Assembly (NCBI GenBank): GCA_036925085.1
Contig: JAUPFP010000021.1
Coordinates: forward strand, 2,258,027 to 2,322,026
Reading direction: 5' to 3'
Source of the DNA: Brachycybe producta
Lineage: Eukaryota; Arthropoda; Diplopoda; Playtdesmida; Andrognathidae
DNA length: 64,000 nt
The notes beneath the pieces were generated by a model that was given only the letters and a program-made list of their open reading frames with translations, was not told the DNA's origin and ran no database searches. Of the stretch, positions 22,801 to 35,373 are shown one piece after another (the first letter of the stretch is position 1; each line of letters begins with the position of its first letter). Position numbers and translations under genes: made by a program.

Positions 22801-25800
22801 TTCCTCGAACAATTCGACGGCTTTCTCAAAGTTTCCCTTCACACTTTCCAAACGTCCAGCGCAAAACTGGACAAACACACTCTTAAGGAAGAAATTTACC
22901 GAAATTTACAAAGAAAACCAAAATTAACTTTCTATAATTAAAAAGTTTCAAACCTCGGGATGAATTTCTAACATTTTTTGCATCAAATGTTCAGCTTTAT
23001 TTATACATTCGCCATCATCACCATTGCCTATTTTTTTTTTAAATAAACTTTTGTTTAGACAAATTCGACAAATTCTCTTTTAATTAAACAACAAATACCT
23101 AAAGCAAATTTGACAATTGTGTAGTAGACAAATAGGCCAAGAGCAGCCAAAGGGCCCCTGATGCATTCGTGCATTTTGGAAGCTTCATCTAAATATTGCA
23201 GACCCAACTCCTGATAACATTTCAAAACAACAAAATTAAGATTAGGCTCAATTTAAGAGTTTTGTCAAAATCTACCAAACACCCCTCGAATTCTGGTTAT
23301 TAGTTCTGTCTTTCAGGAGCAAAAATTAGAAAAAATTTCAGTGTTTTAGAAACTAGAAGAATAACTCAATCACATAAAGGATATTTTCATGTTGATATAT
23401 TTTAAAATAAACTTTTTATAGACAACATTTTTATAAATATTGTGTGGTTAAAGATGGGTCATTTTTAAACTGACATAAAAGGTTTATTTTGAAAGATATC
23501 AACATGAAGATATCTTCAAGTGATTGTCACTGACTGAGCCATACTTCTAGTTTCTAACACACTTTCAAGTTATAATTAATTTTGCACCTGAAAATTAGAC
23601 AAAATTATCCGTATTTTAGGAGTGTTTACACTTTAATATATCAAAATTAAGTATCGACATAAAGAAGATATTGCAAAATGTAAGGTTTCGTTGTTACCCT
23701 ATCTCCAGAAAATCCAACAAATTCCAACAATCGCAATACTCGAGACGGCAAACAGGAAATAAACTTTAAATTTATATAAAAAAAAATTTACATAAATCAA
23801 ATTATTTTTCATTATGCAAATTTAAATAAATGAAATCTTCGTTACAAGATTAAAAGCACCGAGTCCCATTTTGACACCACTTTCAAAGTGTCTTTTTAAA
23901 GTGTTATTGGGCCAAGTTCGATATTCCAACATATCCTGACACTCTCTGAAAAAAAAATAATTAAATTTTAAAATTAATTAATTTTGTAATTTAAAAAAAA
24001 AACTATAAAAATGATGATCTCACTTGTAAGCTTGATAACAAAGCCTTACTCGTAATCCTCCTTTGACAAAACTTATCAAATTATCATCTTGAATAAAAGT
24101 CAGAAAAGCTCTCATCAGAAGACATTCCGCGTAACAAAGTTCCGCATGAGCTTCCTCTACAAAAGAAATTATTTCAAACAATTTAAAATTTAATTCAGTT
24201 TTAAAATAGATTTCATTTTTTTTCTGATGAATTTTGCTGAAGGTCGTTGAATAGATATTTATTTTGCTTTTGTCCCCCCCCCCCAATCCCTTTTTCTTGA
24301 TGATGCCACTGCAGTGACTAATGCTATGCTCCATAGACATTTTTGTACTTTTTTGGACGCAAAAACGTCAAGCGAACGTTTTTTTTAGAAACAACATTGT
24401 CGAAACTGGAATGGTAGAAGATTATATTAAAAGTTTTTTCATGGCAATATCTTAAAAAATAAACATTTTATAGCAATTTGAAAATGACCCATTTTTTGGT
24501 TTTTCCCATTGACATTTAATGGAAAACTATTTTGGCCTTTTTCAAACTGCCATAAAAAGTTTATTTTGAAAGGTATCGTCATAAGAATGGTATCCCTCAA
24601 TTCCTTAACTCTTTTAGTTTAAAATACATTTTGAATTTTATTTTAAAAAATACTTCTAAAAAAAGTTAAGTAGATAAATATCAGCACCTGTAAATAAGCA
24701 AAATGTACCAAAAAAATATTTAGTTCCCTTTTAAAATTAACAATGTTGAATTTTATACCTTCGGTGTACGAGTTGTAGTTTGGCCTTTTCACCATTCTGG
24801 ACACCACATTATTGACAATTGACAACTTTCGACGACGACTGTTACAAATGTCTACTGATTTTTTCACTTCTTCCAGAGAATTTTTGATTTCTTCCTACAA
24901 GATGATTTTTTTTTCTCAATTTTGCAATATTTATACAAAATTTCTATTTTGAATTCATGCTGATTTTCAACTAAATTTTACATTAGAATTTGTAATTTGT
25001 TAGGCTATGTGTTAAAAGGTTAATTTAACAATGCATTTCTAATACTACTTTTTGGATTAAATTGTCCCTCTACCATAGGAAAAAAAAAAGTCTTACCGGT
25101 TCATATGTGAGAAATGCACGAATCAAATAAATTGTGGCCCGTGCCAAAGAATGGTAAATACTTTTATCTGCCCTGAAATTTTAATTTAGTAAAAAGATAT
25201 ATAAAATAATGTACATATAATCACTAGAATTCTCGACACTTCGTTTCGAAAATATTTATAATAAACAGTCAAAAGTGTTTTAAAAACTAGAAGAGTATGG
25301 TTTCAAAGTGTAAAAGGGGGCCTCTCGAACTCTGATTATTCTGTCTTTTATGTGCAAAATGAAGACAAAATTGAAATGGTAGCTCAACCAGTTAAGAATA
25401 TACAGTATTTCATATTGATATCTTTCAAAATTAGCTTTTTTATGCGAGTTTCAAAATGAACCAACTTTAAGCAGACTATATATTTTAATTTTTATCTATC
25501 AATTAGAAAATACCCTTGAATGATTCATTTACCCCTTCTAGTTTTTAAACACTGTCTAGTTTTTTTTTATTAAGTTTTTAATTCTGCTCGAAAATCAGTT
25601 GTTCATAAGCCATCTTAAGCTACCAGTAATGTTCACGAATCATATTGATAATTTTAAGTTTTTGGACTTTTTTTTCACAATTTCGTAAAACTTGAGGTGA
25701 AAAATAAAATTCGAAAAATATAAAAATGTCATTTTTAAAAAAGATATAAACATAAAAATCTCGTTTTATGTGATTATTTTACTTTTCTAGTTTCTAAAAT

Positions 25801-28329
25801 ATTTTCAATTATAATTATTTTCGAAATAATTAATGCAGAATAGCAGCTGTTGTATATTTTAAAAAGGTTAACTTATAAACTGTTTTAAATTCAATTTAAA
25901 TGTTTGGTTGCAATTGTTATTAGGTTTATATATCTTTTGGTTTTGTCAACGCATTATACATGTAACATGCTGCAATTGGTGTTTTGTCCCTCTGCTACAG
26001 AGGCGAATTGACAGCTTGTAAAGTAAATTTTCATATTCAAATTCAAAATATACCATGGTTTTATTCCTTCTAATGTGGCATTGTGTTTATTTGAAATAAA
26101 CAAATGCATCAAAGCATTTGTATCTTCGGCAGCTCGTAACAACTCCGTATAACTTTCACTAAAAAAATAATAATAAAATAAAAATATTAAATTGAGAAAA
26201 AAAAAAAACCAGCCCGAAACCAAAAAAAAAAAAAAACGGCCTCGAAACTCACTCATGGACATTTCCAGTCACATCCTCCAAATGCTAAAAAAAACACAAA
26301 TTATAATGTTATTGAAAAAAAGTTATTGGACTCAAAATCATCTAAGAACAAAGAATATTATATAAAATTAAATTACAGTGTTGCTATTCAAATGTTAACG
26401 AAAATTACTTCTAGCAGTAGTGCATATAATATTAAAAATTTCCATAATTATTTTGGACTATAAGATAATTTCACGAACAGCTTTAAGTTAGTAGCCACAG
26501 GTCATTTTTCTTTTCGTATTGAAGCTATGAATGGTTATTTTTTACAAAAGTAATAAAGGAGTAATAATTATTATTTATTAATACCGTATATACATGTAGC
26601 TGTAACTCTTTCAACATTTTTTCGGAGAAAACTGAGGGCCACTCTCCAATGGCATTATTAAATAATACTCTAATGTACTTTAAAAACATTAACTACCATA
26701 TTAAATTATTACATGGTTCACATGTCACTGAGATGCTGTCAGTGCTACAATGGCATAGTTTGGCACATCGCAGGGCTGAGTTAAGTTTGAAATTGTTTGG
26801 AAAAATGACACGTGGTGATTGTCCTAAACCGCAGTCCAGTGATATTCATAAAGCACTATATATGGGCAGGACTGACCACTCTAAGAAAATTAGGGAGATG
26901 TTTGCTAGGACAGATTCATATTATTGGTTTTTTTTCTTCCTAGAGTTATAAAGACAATGGAACTCTCTTCCTGAGGAAGAAGTGGTGAATGGGGATAATT
27001 TTGTTTTGTGGAATTGACAATTGTATATTCATTTTGTTTTTATATATGTGCATGTGTATGTGCTTGACAATGCCTAATGCTGTATGTGGATTTTTATGTC
27101 CCTCTGTCATAGGCCTATTTGGCTGCTAGCAGAGTCTTAAATGTAATTGTAATATCCAAATCAAACAATTCATTTCCCTAACTTTCCCATAAACAGTTTT
27201 GATTCATTTTTTTGACCAATTTTAAATATCTTTTTGCTTTGCATAACTAAAGTGATATTTCAATTTTCTAACTTTAAAATAAATAAATGAGTAGGGAATC
27301 GGATTTTTATGCATTAGCATTATTAGAACAATTGCACTTATGCTTTTCCTAACCAAAAAGGTTGGTTGTCTGGTTACTATCATTTGACTAGCCTCTAACC
27401 AGTGTTTTGTTTGAAAAACCCATATTCGTTGGTTGCTCTAAACCGGGTTGTTAATTTACAATTGTCACTTGGTCCACGGATTCAGAAACATTTACTTGAT
27501 ATTGCATAAAAATAAGTAATCCCTCAAAATATGAAATAATCGTGCAACCGGCTAAATATATGAGCTTGCAAATAATTTTTGTCATAAATTAGATGAAAAT
27601 TGCTAATAAGCGTTAAAAAACTTAAAAACAATTTAAAAATTTTATGCATTTTATGTCGCTTTTGCCAGTTGCAATTGCAAATTTTAATTGTTTTTTTTTT
27701 GCCCATTTATATAAGAAAATTCCCTAAATTTTCCTAATTTTATTTGATAAAAATAAGTTATTTTCCATGACTCAATTTAATTTCACTGATTTTTCAGGTC
27801 GGAATGAACCCTATATTAAATATTACAAACAAATATTAATGAAAACCATAAGAAATAGATGCAAGACCAAAAAAAAAAATATGTGTGCCACAGTGCCAAT
27901 GGAATAGAAACATCAAAAAAATTAACTTTTACTAGTTTTTTTTTTTGTTAAATGACCTATTTGTCCGAAAAAAAACCTACTGCAAACAAAAAGTTGTTTC
28001 TTTGGTTAACACATAAACTATGTAAGTCCTAAGGTGCCTATAAATAGTTATTACTCATTTGATAAATACTTTTCACTTTTTTTTTAAACTTAAATTTTAA
28101 TATATTTAATTTACCATAAAAGTAGGCACCGTAATTTCACAAATATATATTTAAAAAAAACTTAACTGATATTTTAAATAAATTTACAATTTACACAAAT
28201 CATTTTTGTCAAAAATTACAATAATTTGCCTTTTTTTTACATAAAAAATAATAATCTTATAGTGAATTAACTACTCACATCATTGTCAAGTTTCTTCAGT
28301 TTTGTTTTTGTATTATTTATATCCGACAT
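19855..28329 (-). CDS. TTC39: TTC39-family tetratricopeptide protein, paralogue 2
   Basis: Spliced coding sequence of about 612 residues in 17 exons: 28329-28279, 26284-26253, 26158-26054, 25172-25097, 24894-24759, 24156-24024, 23945-23846, 23763-23698, 23210-23099, 23027-22954, 22881-22730, 22033-21875, 21292-21175, 21072-20955, 20442-20331, 20244-20128, 20032-19855. All junctions are GT-AG. The family blocks are present: KPW..DKSIYHSLAR, HAELCYAECLL, LLEFVGFSGD, GKSIPIEKF and DNYCLGLLLKGICL. The C-terminal exon carries a 50-residue tail, YRIHEAML onward, with acidic residues at its end. Its intron set is the fullest of the three copies, so it probably reflects the ancestral structure. Introns are swollen by family-A MITEs and a LINE fragment. 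Specific function is unknown. Confidence 0.9.
20525..20940. repeat. Family-A MITE, intron of TTC39 paralogue 2
   Basis: This is a full two-armed copy: AAACTAGAA.GGTAG..CAATCACTT with TTTTAAAATAAGCTTTTTTATG on one side, and their inverted forms on the other, ending TCAGCTGTCCATAAACCATCTTAA. Confidence 0.75.
21525..21790. repeat. Family-A MITE, partial copy
   Basis: It begins TTAAGGTGGTTTATAAACAGCTGA and contains the GAGAAACTAGAAAGTGTTTTAG core and its inverted partner. It lies in intron 12 of paralogue 2. Confidence 0.7.
22145..22710. repeat. Family-A MITE, composite of two overlapping copies
   Basis: The family words AAACT.GAAG.GTTA and AAAATAAGCTTTTTTTATG occur twice in direct order with inverted partners, ending TTCGAAAATCAATAAAACAG. 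It lies in intron 11 of paralogue 2. Confidence 0.65.
23230..23650. repeat. Family-A MITE, intron copy
   Basis: Both arms are present, with the inner AAAATAAACTTTTTATAG and its inverted form AGGTTTATTTTGAAAGATATC. It lies in intron 8 of paralogue 2. Confidence 0.7.
24370..24650. repeat. Family-A MITE, partial copy
   Basis: The central part of the family is recognisable: AAAATAAACATTTTATAG..TTTGAAAATGACCC and the inverted CATAAAAAGTTTATTTTGAAAGG. Confidence 0.6.
25270..25880. repeat. Family-A MITE, one good copy and one decayed copy
   Basis: The good copy spans about 25270-25630, with TTTTAAAAACTAGAAGAGTATGG and the terminal CAGTTGTTCATAAGCCATCTTAA. A decayed piece with TTTCTAGTTTCTAAAATATTTTC follows to about 25880. 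Both lie in intron 3 of paralogue 2. Confidence 0.6.
26640..27130 (+). mobile_element. 5'-truncated LINE, 3' end of reverse-transcriptase ORF plus UTR
   Basis: The plus-strand frame at 26649-26951 encodes a segment with LQWHSLAHRRAELSLKLFGKM, typical of the region just C-terminal to the reverse transcriptase domain of CR1/Jockey-like LINEs (the usual form is an L.W.SL..RR motif). After a one-frame change the phrase QWNSLPEEVVN follows near 26958, the usual LINE 'WNSLP' ending. The tail ends with TTTGGCTGCTAGCAGAGTCTT and a short TAA/TTG-rich run. It sits in intron 1 of TTC39 paralogue 2, on the opposite strand to the gene. Confidence 0.75.
27296..27512. repeat. Family-B MITE, shortened copy
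   Basis: It begins TCGGATTTTTATGCATTAG and ends TTGATATTGCATAAAAAT, with the central CTAACCAGTGTTTTG..TTGGTTG block. It lies in intron 1 of TTC39 paralogue 2. Confidence 0.6.
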
Positions 28330-30388
28330 ATTTTAAAATTTATCAAAAAATAATAATAATAAAAAAGATTAAATTTTCTTAAGTAAAATTTGATGATTTA
28401 AAACACTTTTGTTTTAAATTATATTAAAAATACTGATTAAGGAATTGTCACACAAAAATAATTTCACATAAACATCATCATATGGAGATCAAATTACAAT
28501 AAAAACGTTTTCTGAATTTGTCTTCAAACTTTGTTAATTGTTAACAAGGATGCTTTAAACTTGGCAAAGGATTACAGGTTTTAACCAATCTGAAAACATT
28601 TAATGTAAAAACAGCTGATTGGCTTAGGGATCTTTTCAACAAACACCAAGAAAAAAATATAGAACGTGTGCCTAACATACTAAGTGAAATGAAACAAACA
28701 AAATTATGACTTTACTGGAGGGAATTTTCGTCCGGCCAGCAAAAAAGCAAAAGCAGAATTTAGAAATAGGTTTTTTTGGGGGTTTTTTTTATCCCTCGCG
28801 GTACTCCATTATGATCTATACAAACAGACCTAAAAGACAAAATGAACAACCAGGTAAAATCAAGGTTGTGGACTCGATAGAGATGCAAACACACAAAAAA
28901 AATTAAGGACACCAAATGCATTAAAACAAAATATTAAAAATCCATTCCAACAACTGACCAACCAACAAAAAAATATATAATTTTTTTTCTTCTAATCACG
29001 TCGAGAATTCATTTTAAAAATATTTTCAAAAAAAAAATCAGATTTAACTTTCAGTTGATAATGAAAATAGATACCAAGGTCGGAAAAACAAAAGAGTTGC
29101 GAATCAAATTTAAGTATCTTTGTTCAGTAAATTAATTAATTATATTCATTTGACTGTAGGATTATAGAAAAAATATTTAAATTTCTATTTTATTACAGTG
29201 TAAAATTATTTAATCTTAATTTTAATACACATTTTAATTTATATATTATACAAAATCAAAAACCCACGATGGTCCCAAATATTTTTTTAAATATCAGATA
29301 ATTTCTATTAACCACACACATTGAAATTAACAGCAGATTCTGTCATAAAGTTAAGCCGAGGATTAGATAAAGATAATTTTTAATTTGTATTTCGCGCCTC
29401 AGTCTCATTTTAAGATTTAAAAAAGTTAACTGAAAAATTAAGTCGAGGATTAGTTAAAGATAATAATCTTCAAGGTGTATTTCAGGCACAATTGATCTTA
29501 AAGACTTAAAATTGACGGAATTGGCTGTTAATGGGTGCATTCAGAAAAAAAAAATAGCATACAAAAACGTATCAAGGAAACTAGCTTCACCTACTTTTCT
29601 TAAGAAAGCAAGCACATCTAAATCCACATATTTCAAATTGAATATGGCGACCTTCAGTGTGAAAGGTCAGAATGTAAAAGTGTACATTTCTCTGGCCTCA
29701 TAATCTGAGTAGAAAATGGCAAAATCAATCAAGCACATCCGGAAATTCTTCTCTTTAAAAAAAGTATCTAGAAGTCAAATCAATCATCGTTCTAGATTCT
29801 TTACAACATAAAGAAATGAATCTGTAATTTCCAATTGTAACCAATGTTTAATATATACATTTTTTTTTTACAATCGAAACCCAAATTTAAAAATTAGTTT
29901 TAACTAAGAAAAAAAAAACTAGTTAAAACTATTGAATTTTCCTCAGTCAAAACCCGTTTTGAATCAAACTTTCTATTTAAGTACCTACCAAGCATTTCCC
30001 AGAATCAAACCTAACCCAATCCCACCCGAATTCGTGGATTTTAATTGTAAATATATTCATTTTGATCTATATATAATCTTATATATTCGAAATAAAAACA
30101 TTTAAAACAGTTTCTTTCGTTCAGAATTGCGTTAAAAACAGTCACAAAAACAAATAACAATACCCTGAAAAACTATCACGAATTTATATCGTAGGTCATA
30201 CTTCTCGATCGAAATATAAGAATAGCTTTAACGCTCTTATTATGCACTGGCCAATCAATAGATTTAATCAAAACAAAATGTAAACCATATCGATACGGCT
30301 CGGTTCTCATTAAGTAATTCACCATAAATTAAAAAGTGTTCATGAAAATGCAAAATTTAACCCGATTAAGACTTTCTTTTCTTCGTTC
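28330..30388. other. Spacer between TTC39 paralogues 2 and 3
   Basis: No gene is seen. A direct repeat of about 30 bases (AAG.CGAGGATTAG.TAAAGATAAT) occurs near 29353 and near 29441. A family-E copy lies at 29519-29850. From about 30,170 the base composition becomes less AT-rich, as in the paralogue that follows. Confidence 0.55.
29519..29850. mobile_element. Family-E element, shorter copy
   Basis: It starts GGGTGCATTCAGAAA, contains GCGACCTTCAGTGTGAAAGGTCA and ATGGC..CTCATA blocks shared with the copy at 19.0 kb, and ends AATTTCCAATTGTAAC. Confidence 0.6.
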
Positions 30389-33300
30389 TCATTCTTCTCG
30401 GCCCATCAATGAAAAACTATCGACGGCCAAAGAATCATCCAACGGCGGTGGGACGATACCGAGCTTCGAACTTTCAAGATCCGGAGTTTGCAATCCTTCC
30501 TTTCGTTTGATTTCTTGCAATCCGGCGTGAATCTTGAAGTGAATCCTCGACTCCAAAGAATATCCCTTGTAATTATTTCTGAACAAACACAAAATAAATT
30601 ATTAAGTAATGAACTTTTAACGTATAAACGCCTCTCGAACCCTGATTATATTCTGTCTTTTGAAAAGCAAAATTAAGAAAGACTTGAAAATGCTTTAGAA
30701 ACTAGAAGGGTATCCGCAATCACTTAAAAAAATATTTTAATGGTTGATATCTTTTAAAATAAGCCTTTTGTGTCAGTTTGAAAATGACCCAACTCGTCAA
30801 TAAAAACGTTTATTTTGAAAAATATCATCATGAAAATATCCTTAAGTGATTGAACTACCTTTCCAGTTTCTTAAATTTGCTTTTGAAATAGAGAATAATC
30901 ACAGTTCGAAAATCAGGTTGTTCATTAAACGTCTTAAGTTTAAAAAAAAAATACTTTGCAGCTTCCAGAAACTCAAGTGCTCTCTGATTATCTCCCGAAT
31001 CGATACATAAGTAACCTAATTCGAGAAGAGCCGAAGGAACGAGATGCGTATCTTCGATTATCTTCTTACGACTGTAACGTATTCAATCGAAACAATAGAT
31101 CAATATTGAATTAAGACCCCGTTTTTAGCAACAAATGAAATCTCTAACTTGTTAAACACTTCCGTAAAACATTCTTCGGCCAACAGAGGACGGTTCATGT
31201 AACGTAAACAAACACCTTTCAAGAAGGTGGCAAGGCAGTAATTATCGACATAATACTTGGAATCTTTCAAGAAAAGATGAAAAGAAACACACAAATTACG
31301 TTCTCTTATGCTAACGAGACGCTTTTTAAAAGCCTTTTAGACACTCCAGAGTCGCATGTGTGCCACGAGACAGGATCAATTTTGCCGTTTAAAACACAGT
31401 TTGAAGACAGCTTTGTAGTTAGAATCGAGACCTTGTTTTCAAACAAATAAAATTTCACTTAAAATTGCGTCTACGGTGTCACGCGGCACGTTCACGCACG
31501 CTCGAGTGTCTGTCTAGGCTCTTTGATGCAATCTATAGTTCACCCGCAGAAGATTTAAGTTCTTCTAAAGCTTTTTCGGCGCTAGCCAACAAAGAATCGA
31601 TAAAATCCGGCCTTTTACGAGTTGCAGCGATGTAATTCCAAACATACATCATTTCCTAACAGCAAAAAAAATTTCATTTAGAAACTACGGCCAAGAAGAA
31701 GAAAAAAACTTCAAACGAGAACAAAGTTTCTACTGACTAAAGCCGGAAGAATCAACCAATTGTCCTGAATCAGAAATCTCTGCGATCTTTTCGCATAAAA
31801 CTTTTCCATTTGAATAGATTTTCCGGCTATTCTCCGTCGCAGTGACGGAACCGATCTATAGAGAATTGAGATTTGTATATATTCGATAGAAAATCAGAAA
31901 AGTATCGAAATCGAAACGAACTTCATCAGTTCTATTTGTTCGTCCTTTTCTTCCGAGCTCAGATCGGAACAAGCGCACATTAAGCCGGCCTTAAGGTAGG
32001 CTGAAATCGATTTCGACCACATTCCCTCCTTGTGAAGAATACTCAAACAATCGAAAGCTTTGCGCCATTGTCCTAAAAACATGTGACACCACGATAACTC
32101 CCAGTAACATAACAAATGGAATTGTCTCCATTCTTGTTGTGCCTCGATCGCTCTCGTGAAACAAGTGATCGCTTTCTGAAAATTGCCTTGAACCTCTTCG
32201 ATACGTCCAGCAAAATACATGAACACGACACCCTTTTAGTACAAAAAGAAATGAAAACGATTCACTAATAACCGACCGAAATTACGTGTATAAATCGTTA
32301 ACAGACCTTTGGATGTGATTCGAAGACGGGTTCCAGAACCGTTTTTGCGTATTCGGTGTCGGCGTCACCTTTACCTGTACGAAAATCGTTATAATCGTTA
32401 TAATCGTGATTATAACAAATAGAAAAAACTTTCGTAAAATGTTATTTAAGTTGTACCAAGAGCAAAAGTAAGTACGGTGTGATAAAGCAAAAGACAAAGA
32501 GAACAGAGTGGACCACGAAGACTGTGGCTCAATTTATGTCCTTCTGCAAGTTTTTGAAGTCCGATATCCTTTTTAATTATTTGAAAAAAAAAAAAAACGT
32601 TAAATTAATTGCGTATTTAAAGTGTAAATTTGCTGGAAAAAATTACTCTGTTTCCAGAAAATCCGATGAATTCCAAAAGACGTAACGCTCTCGTCGGAAG
32701 AATAGAAATAATCTTTTTAAAACAAAAAAAAAGAAAACGCAAAATTTGTAAAAAAAAAATATGTAAAGGAAAGAGAAATTTGAAAATCTTTTTAAAAACT
32801 AGAGGAGTAAAAACTGTTTCATAAACGTTTTTCCAAACTCTTGATTATTCTGAAGAAATTTAAAGTGTGCTAGAAACTAGAAGGCACCAAAAAGTCAACA
32901 CTATTTTTGATTGAAATGTAGAAATAAAATATTATCCCGCAATAAATAAATTAAATCTGAAATATCGATTTTAATTTTCTTATTAATTTTATACTGCATA
33001 ATAAAGCTGTCAAAGCACAACGGGGGCCCGAAATCTCCCCGCGTTTAGGAGCCTCAATGCGCCACTGATTTAAGAGTAAAATTTGAGTCAAATCACCAAA
33101 TTAAAAGCTCCTATTCCCAATAAAACTCCACTTTCGAAATGCATTTTCGAAGTAGAATTAGTCCACTTTCGATTCTCGAGTATTTCGTAACATTCCTTGT
33201 AAGCGACGTAACAAGTACGAATCTTCAATCCGCCTTTAATGAAACCCATCAGAGTTTCTTCCTGAAGAAACGAAATAAGAGCACGAAGAAGAAGACTCTC

Positions 33301-33875
33301 GGCATAACAAAGTTCCGCATGACACTCCTCTTGAAAAACAAAAACAAAAAAAGAGATGTTAATTAAAACGTTCCGGCGTAACTTCTCGTGTTTTTCTCGA
33401 GTAACCATCGGTGTAGCTGTTATAATTTGGTCTCTTAACGATCTTCGTAACCGAATTATTCGCTAGCGTACTCTTTCGTCTGTATCGATTACAAACGTCG
33501 ATCGATCTTTTCAGCGCCTCAACAGAATCGTCGATGTCCACCTTAGAAAAGAATAAAATTCCACGAGAACGCGGTCGTTATATCGTTATATTTGGTTTCT
33601 CGATTATAAACTCGATACTAACTGGATTGCAAGTCATCAAGGCTTGAATGAAAGTAATGGCGCCATAACTCAACGAGTGATAAACACTTTTATCCAACCT
33701 AAATCAGAAAAAGAAAAAGAAAAAAACGATTGAAAATTTCTCAAGTCGAGAAATCCCGAAGTTAAAATGTTGTTACTCGCCAAGGCAAAAGCCGATCTTT
33801 GGATTCTTGAAACTTATTGTTGAGAAACAAATGCAAAACGATCGAACATTCTTCCAACGATGACAAAAGATCCAT
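30389..33875 (-). CDS. TTC39: TTC39-family tetratricopeptide protein, paralogue 3
   Basis: Spliced coding sequence of about 582 residues in 13 exons: 33875-33781, 33698-33623, 33541-33406, 33329-33097, 32712-32647, 32568-32457, 32374-32307, 32232-31922, 31855-31738, 31655-31544, 31263-31149, 31071-30955, 30578-30389. The family blocks are very clear: HAELCYAESLLLRALISF, LLEFIGFSGNR, FHLLCYWELSW, GKSIQMEKF, and the C-terminal NYKGYSLESRIHFKIHAGL, which closely resembles vertebrate TTC39B. Exon 4 (233 nt) equals exons 6+7 of paralogue 2 and exon 8 (311 nt) equals exons 11+12, so two introns are missing precisely. Intron 1 appears to use a GC donor (TG|GCGAGT). The start ATG has an in-frame TAA 15 bases upstream. 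Introns are short and GC is higher than in the other two copies. It looks like the most conserved paralogue. Confidence 0.92.
30605..30945. repeat. Family-A MITE, last intron of TTC39 paralogue 3
   Basis: A two-armed copy starting TATAAACGCCTCTCGAACCCTGATTAT, with AAACTAGAAGGGTATCC and inverted partners, ending TTCGAAAATCAGGTTGTTCATTAAACGTCTTAAG. Confidence 0.7.
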
Positions 33876-34094
33876 TTTCGAAGATCTTTAAAATTTAATT
33901 TCAAATTTAATTTCGTGTTTTTAAATGAGTTTTTACGAGATTTTTTTTTAGAGATGGTCTTTTTACATTGTTATGTTTTCGTTCGCATCTTCAAATGTCT
34001 GTAAAAAAAAAAAACGCAAAACAAAAAAAAAATTGATCCGAGTAAATATTTGAGAAATTGAAACAAAAAACGCAAGAAATTGTACATTTTGAAC

Positions 34095-34425
34095 TTTTTA
34101 AAGTTTAAAAACGTCTCTCGAACTCTTGACTATTCTATCTTTCAAGAGCAAAATGAAGAGAAACTAGAATGTGTTTTAGAAGCTAGAAGGGTAGCTCCAA
34201 TCACTTTCATGTTGATCATATCTTTCAAAATAAGCTTTTTATGTCACTTTGAAAATGACCCAACTTTTAAGCAGATGATATTTTTTTTCATATTTGTCTG
34301 TAAAAAAAGTTTATTTTGAAAGATATCACAACGTGAAAGTGACTGAAAGTGACCCTTCTAGTTTCTAAAAGAAGTTCTAGTTTATCGAAAGTCAGCTATT
34401 CATAAACCATCTTAATCTAATCGTG
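34095..34425. repeat. Family-A MITE upstream of TTC39 paralogue 3
   Basis: This is a well-preserved copy: CTCGAACTCTTGACTATTCTATCTTTCAAGAGC, GAAGCTAGAAGGGTAGC, AAAATAAGCTTTTTATGTCA, then inverted partners ending GTCAGCTATTCATAAACCATCTTAA. It lies about 220 bp 5' of the start codon, in the possible promoter. Confidence 0.75.
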
Positions 34426-35290
34426 GCTTGACAATCCAGGCTTGTCAATACAGAAAAAAAACCTCAATCACGCCCACTTCGAATTGGTCTAACTATTGAA
34501 GCGCGTATTGCACTCAGGAAATGAAGACATTATTGTCTTGCAGCACTTCCGGTTCATTTGAAATGAATTTTTTTTAATTTTTTAGTACTAGTGGTGTAAT
34601 AACTTCATTACTTTTGACAGTACTTTACTTTCGAATACTGAATGAAAAATCAATCGCTTTCATCAATCGATGAAATCGTTCATTTCCAATACTTATTAGG
34701 TTAAATTGTAATATAAAATACCACAGATTTATTAAATTTAGTAACTCAATGATTTGTGAGTATTCTCATTAGGATGGTTCACCATAAACATAGAAATGAA
34801 TACCAGAGTTCCATTTTAATTTTATTATTATCCGACAGAAAAATAAAATCGGATATTCGTTCATCCGCAGGATAGACAAATTCATTATTCCCGAGGGATC
34901 TTCACTAGTTCCGGAAGAATTTAATAATTTTCAATGATATTACCCATAAAATAGGGTATTTTTTCAAAGAAAAACTAACCAAAAATAGGGTTTAAACTGT
35001 TTTGGCGATTTTAGCCAAGATTGACAAGCTAGAATTGATCGTCTGTATCCAGCTTCAAGACGTGATCTTGTTAATATTTTCTTTTAAAGGACATTAAATT
35101 CCATTGATTTCTCTCACACTAGTTAAGAATCAAAATGTGATATAAAAAAAAGACATTTGATAAGAAAACCAAAACGAGGAAATATATAATTTAAAAAAAA
35201 TGCAACAATTAACATGTTTCCCAGTTTAAATAATTTAGATTTTCTTTAAAGATTGTAATTTAAATGGTGGCCCTTAATTTCCATTAAGGG

Positions 35291-35308
35291 CCTCTCTCTC
35301 TCTCTCCC

Positions 35309-35356
<48 letters not shown>

Positions 35357-35373
35357 CCTCTCTCTCTCTCTCC
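35291..35373 (+). repeat. CT dinucleotide microsatellite
   Basis: About 80 bases of CT with a few CCC and TTT interruptions. Confidence 0.9.

Noticed and set aside
23843-23846. Alternative exon borders in TTC39 paralogue 2 that extend the short open frames through donors
   Set aside because: Comparison of exon lengths among the three paralogues fixes the borders; the extensions are intronic.
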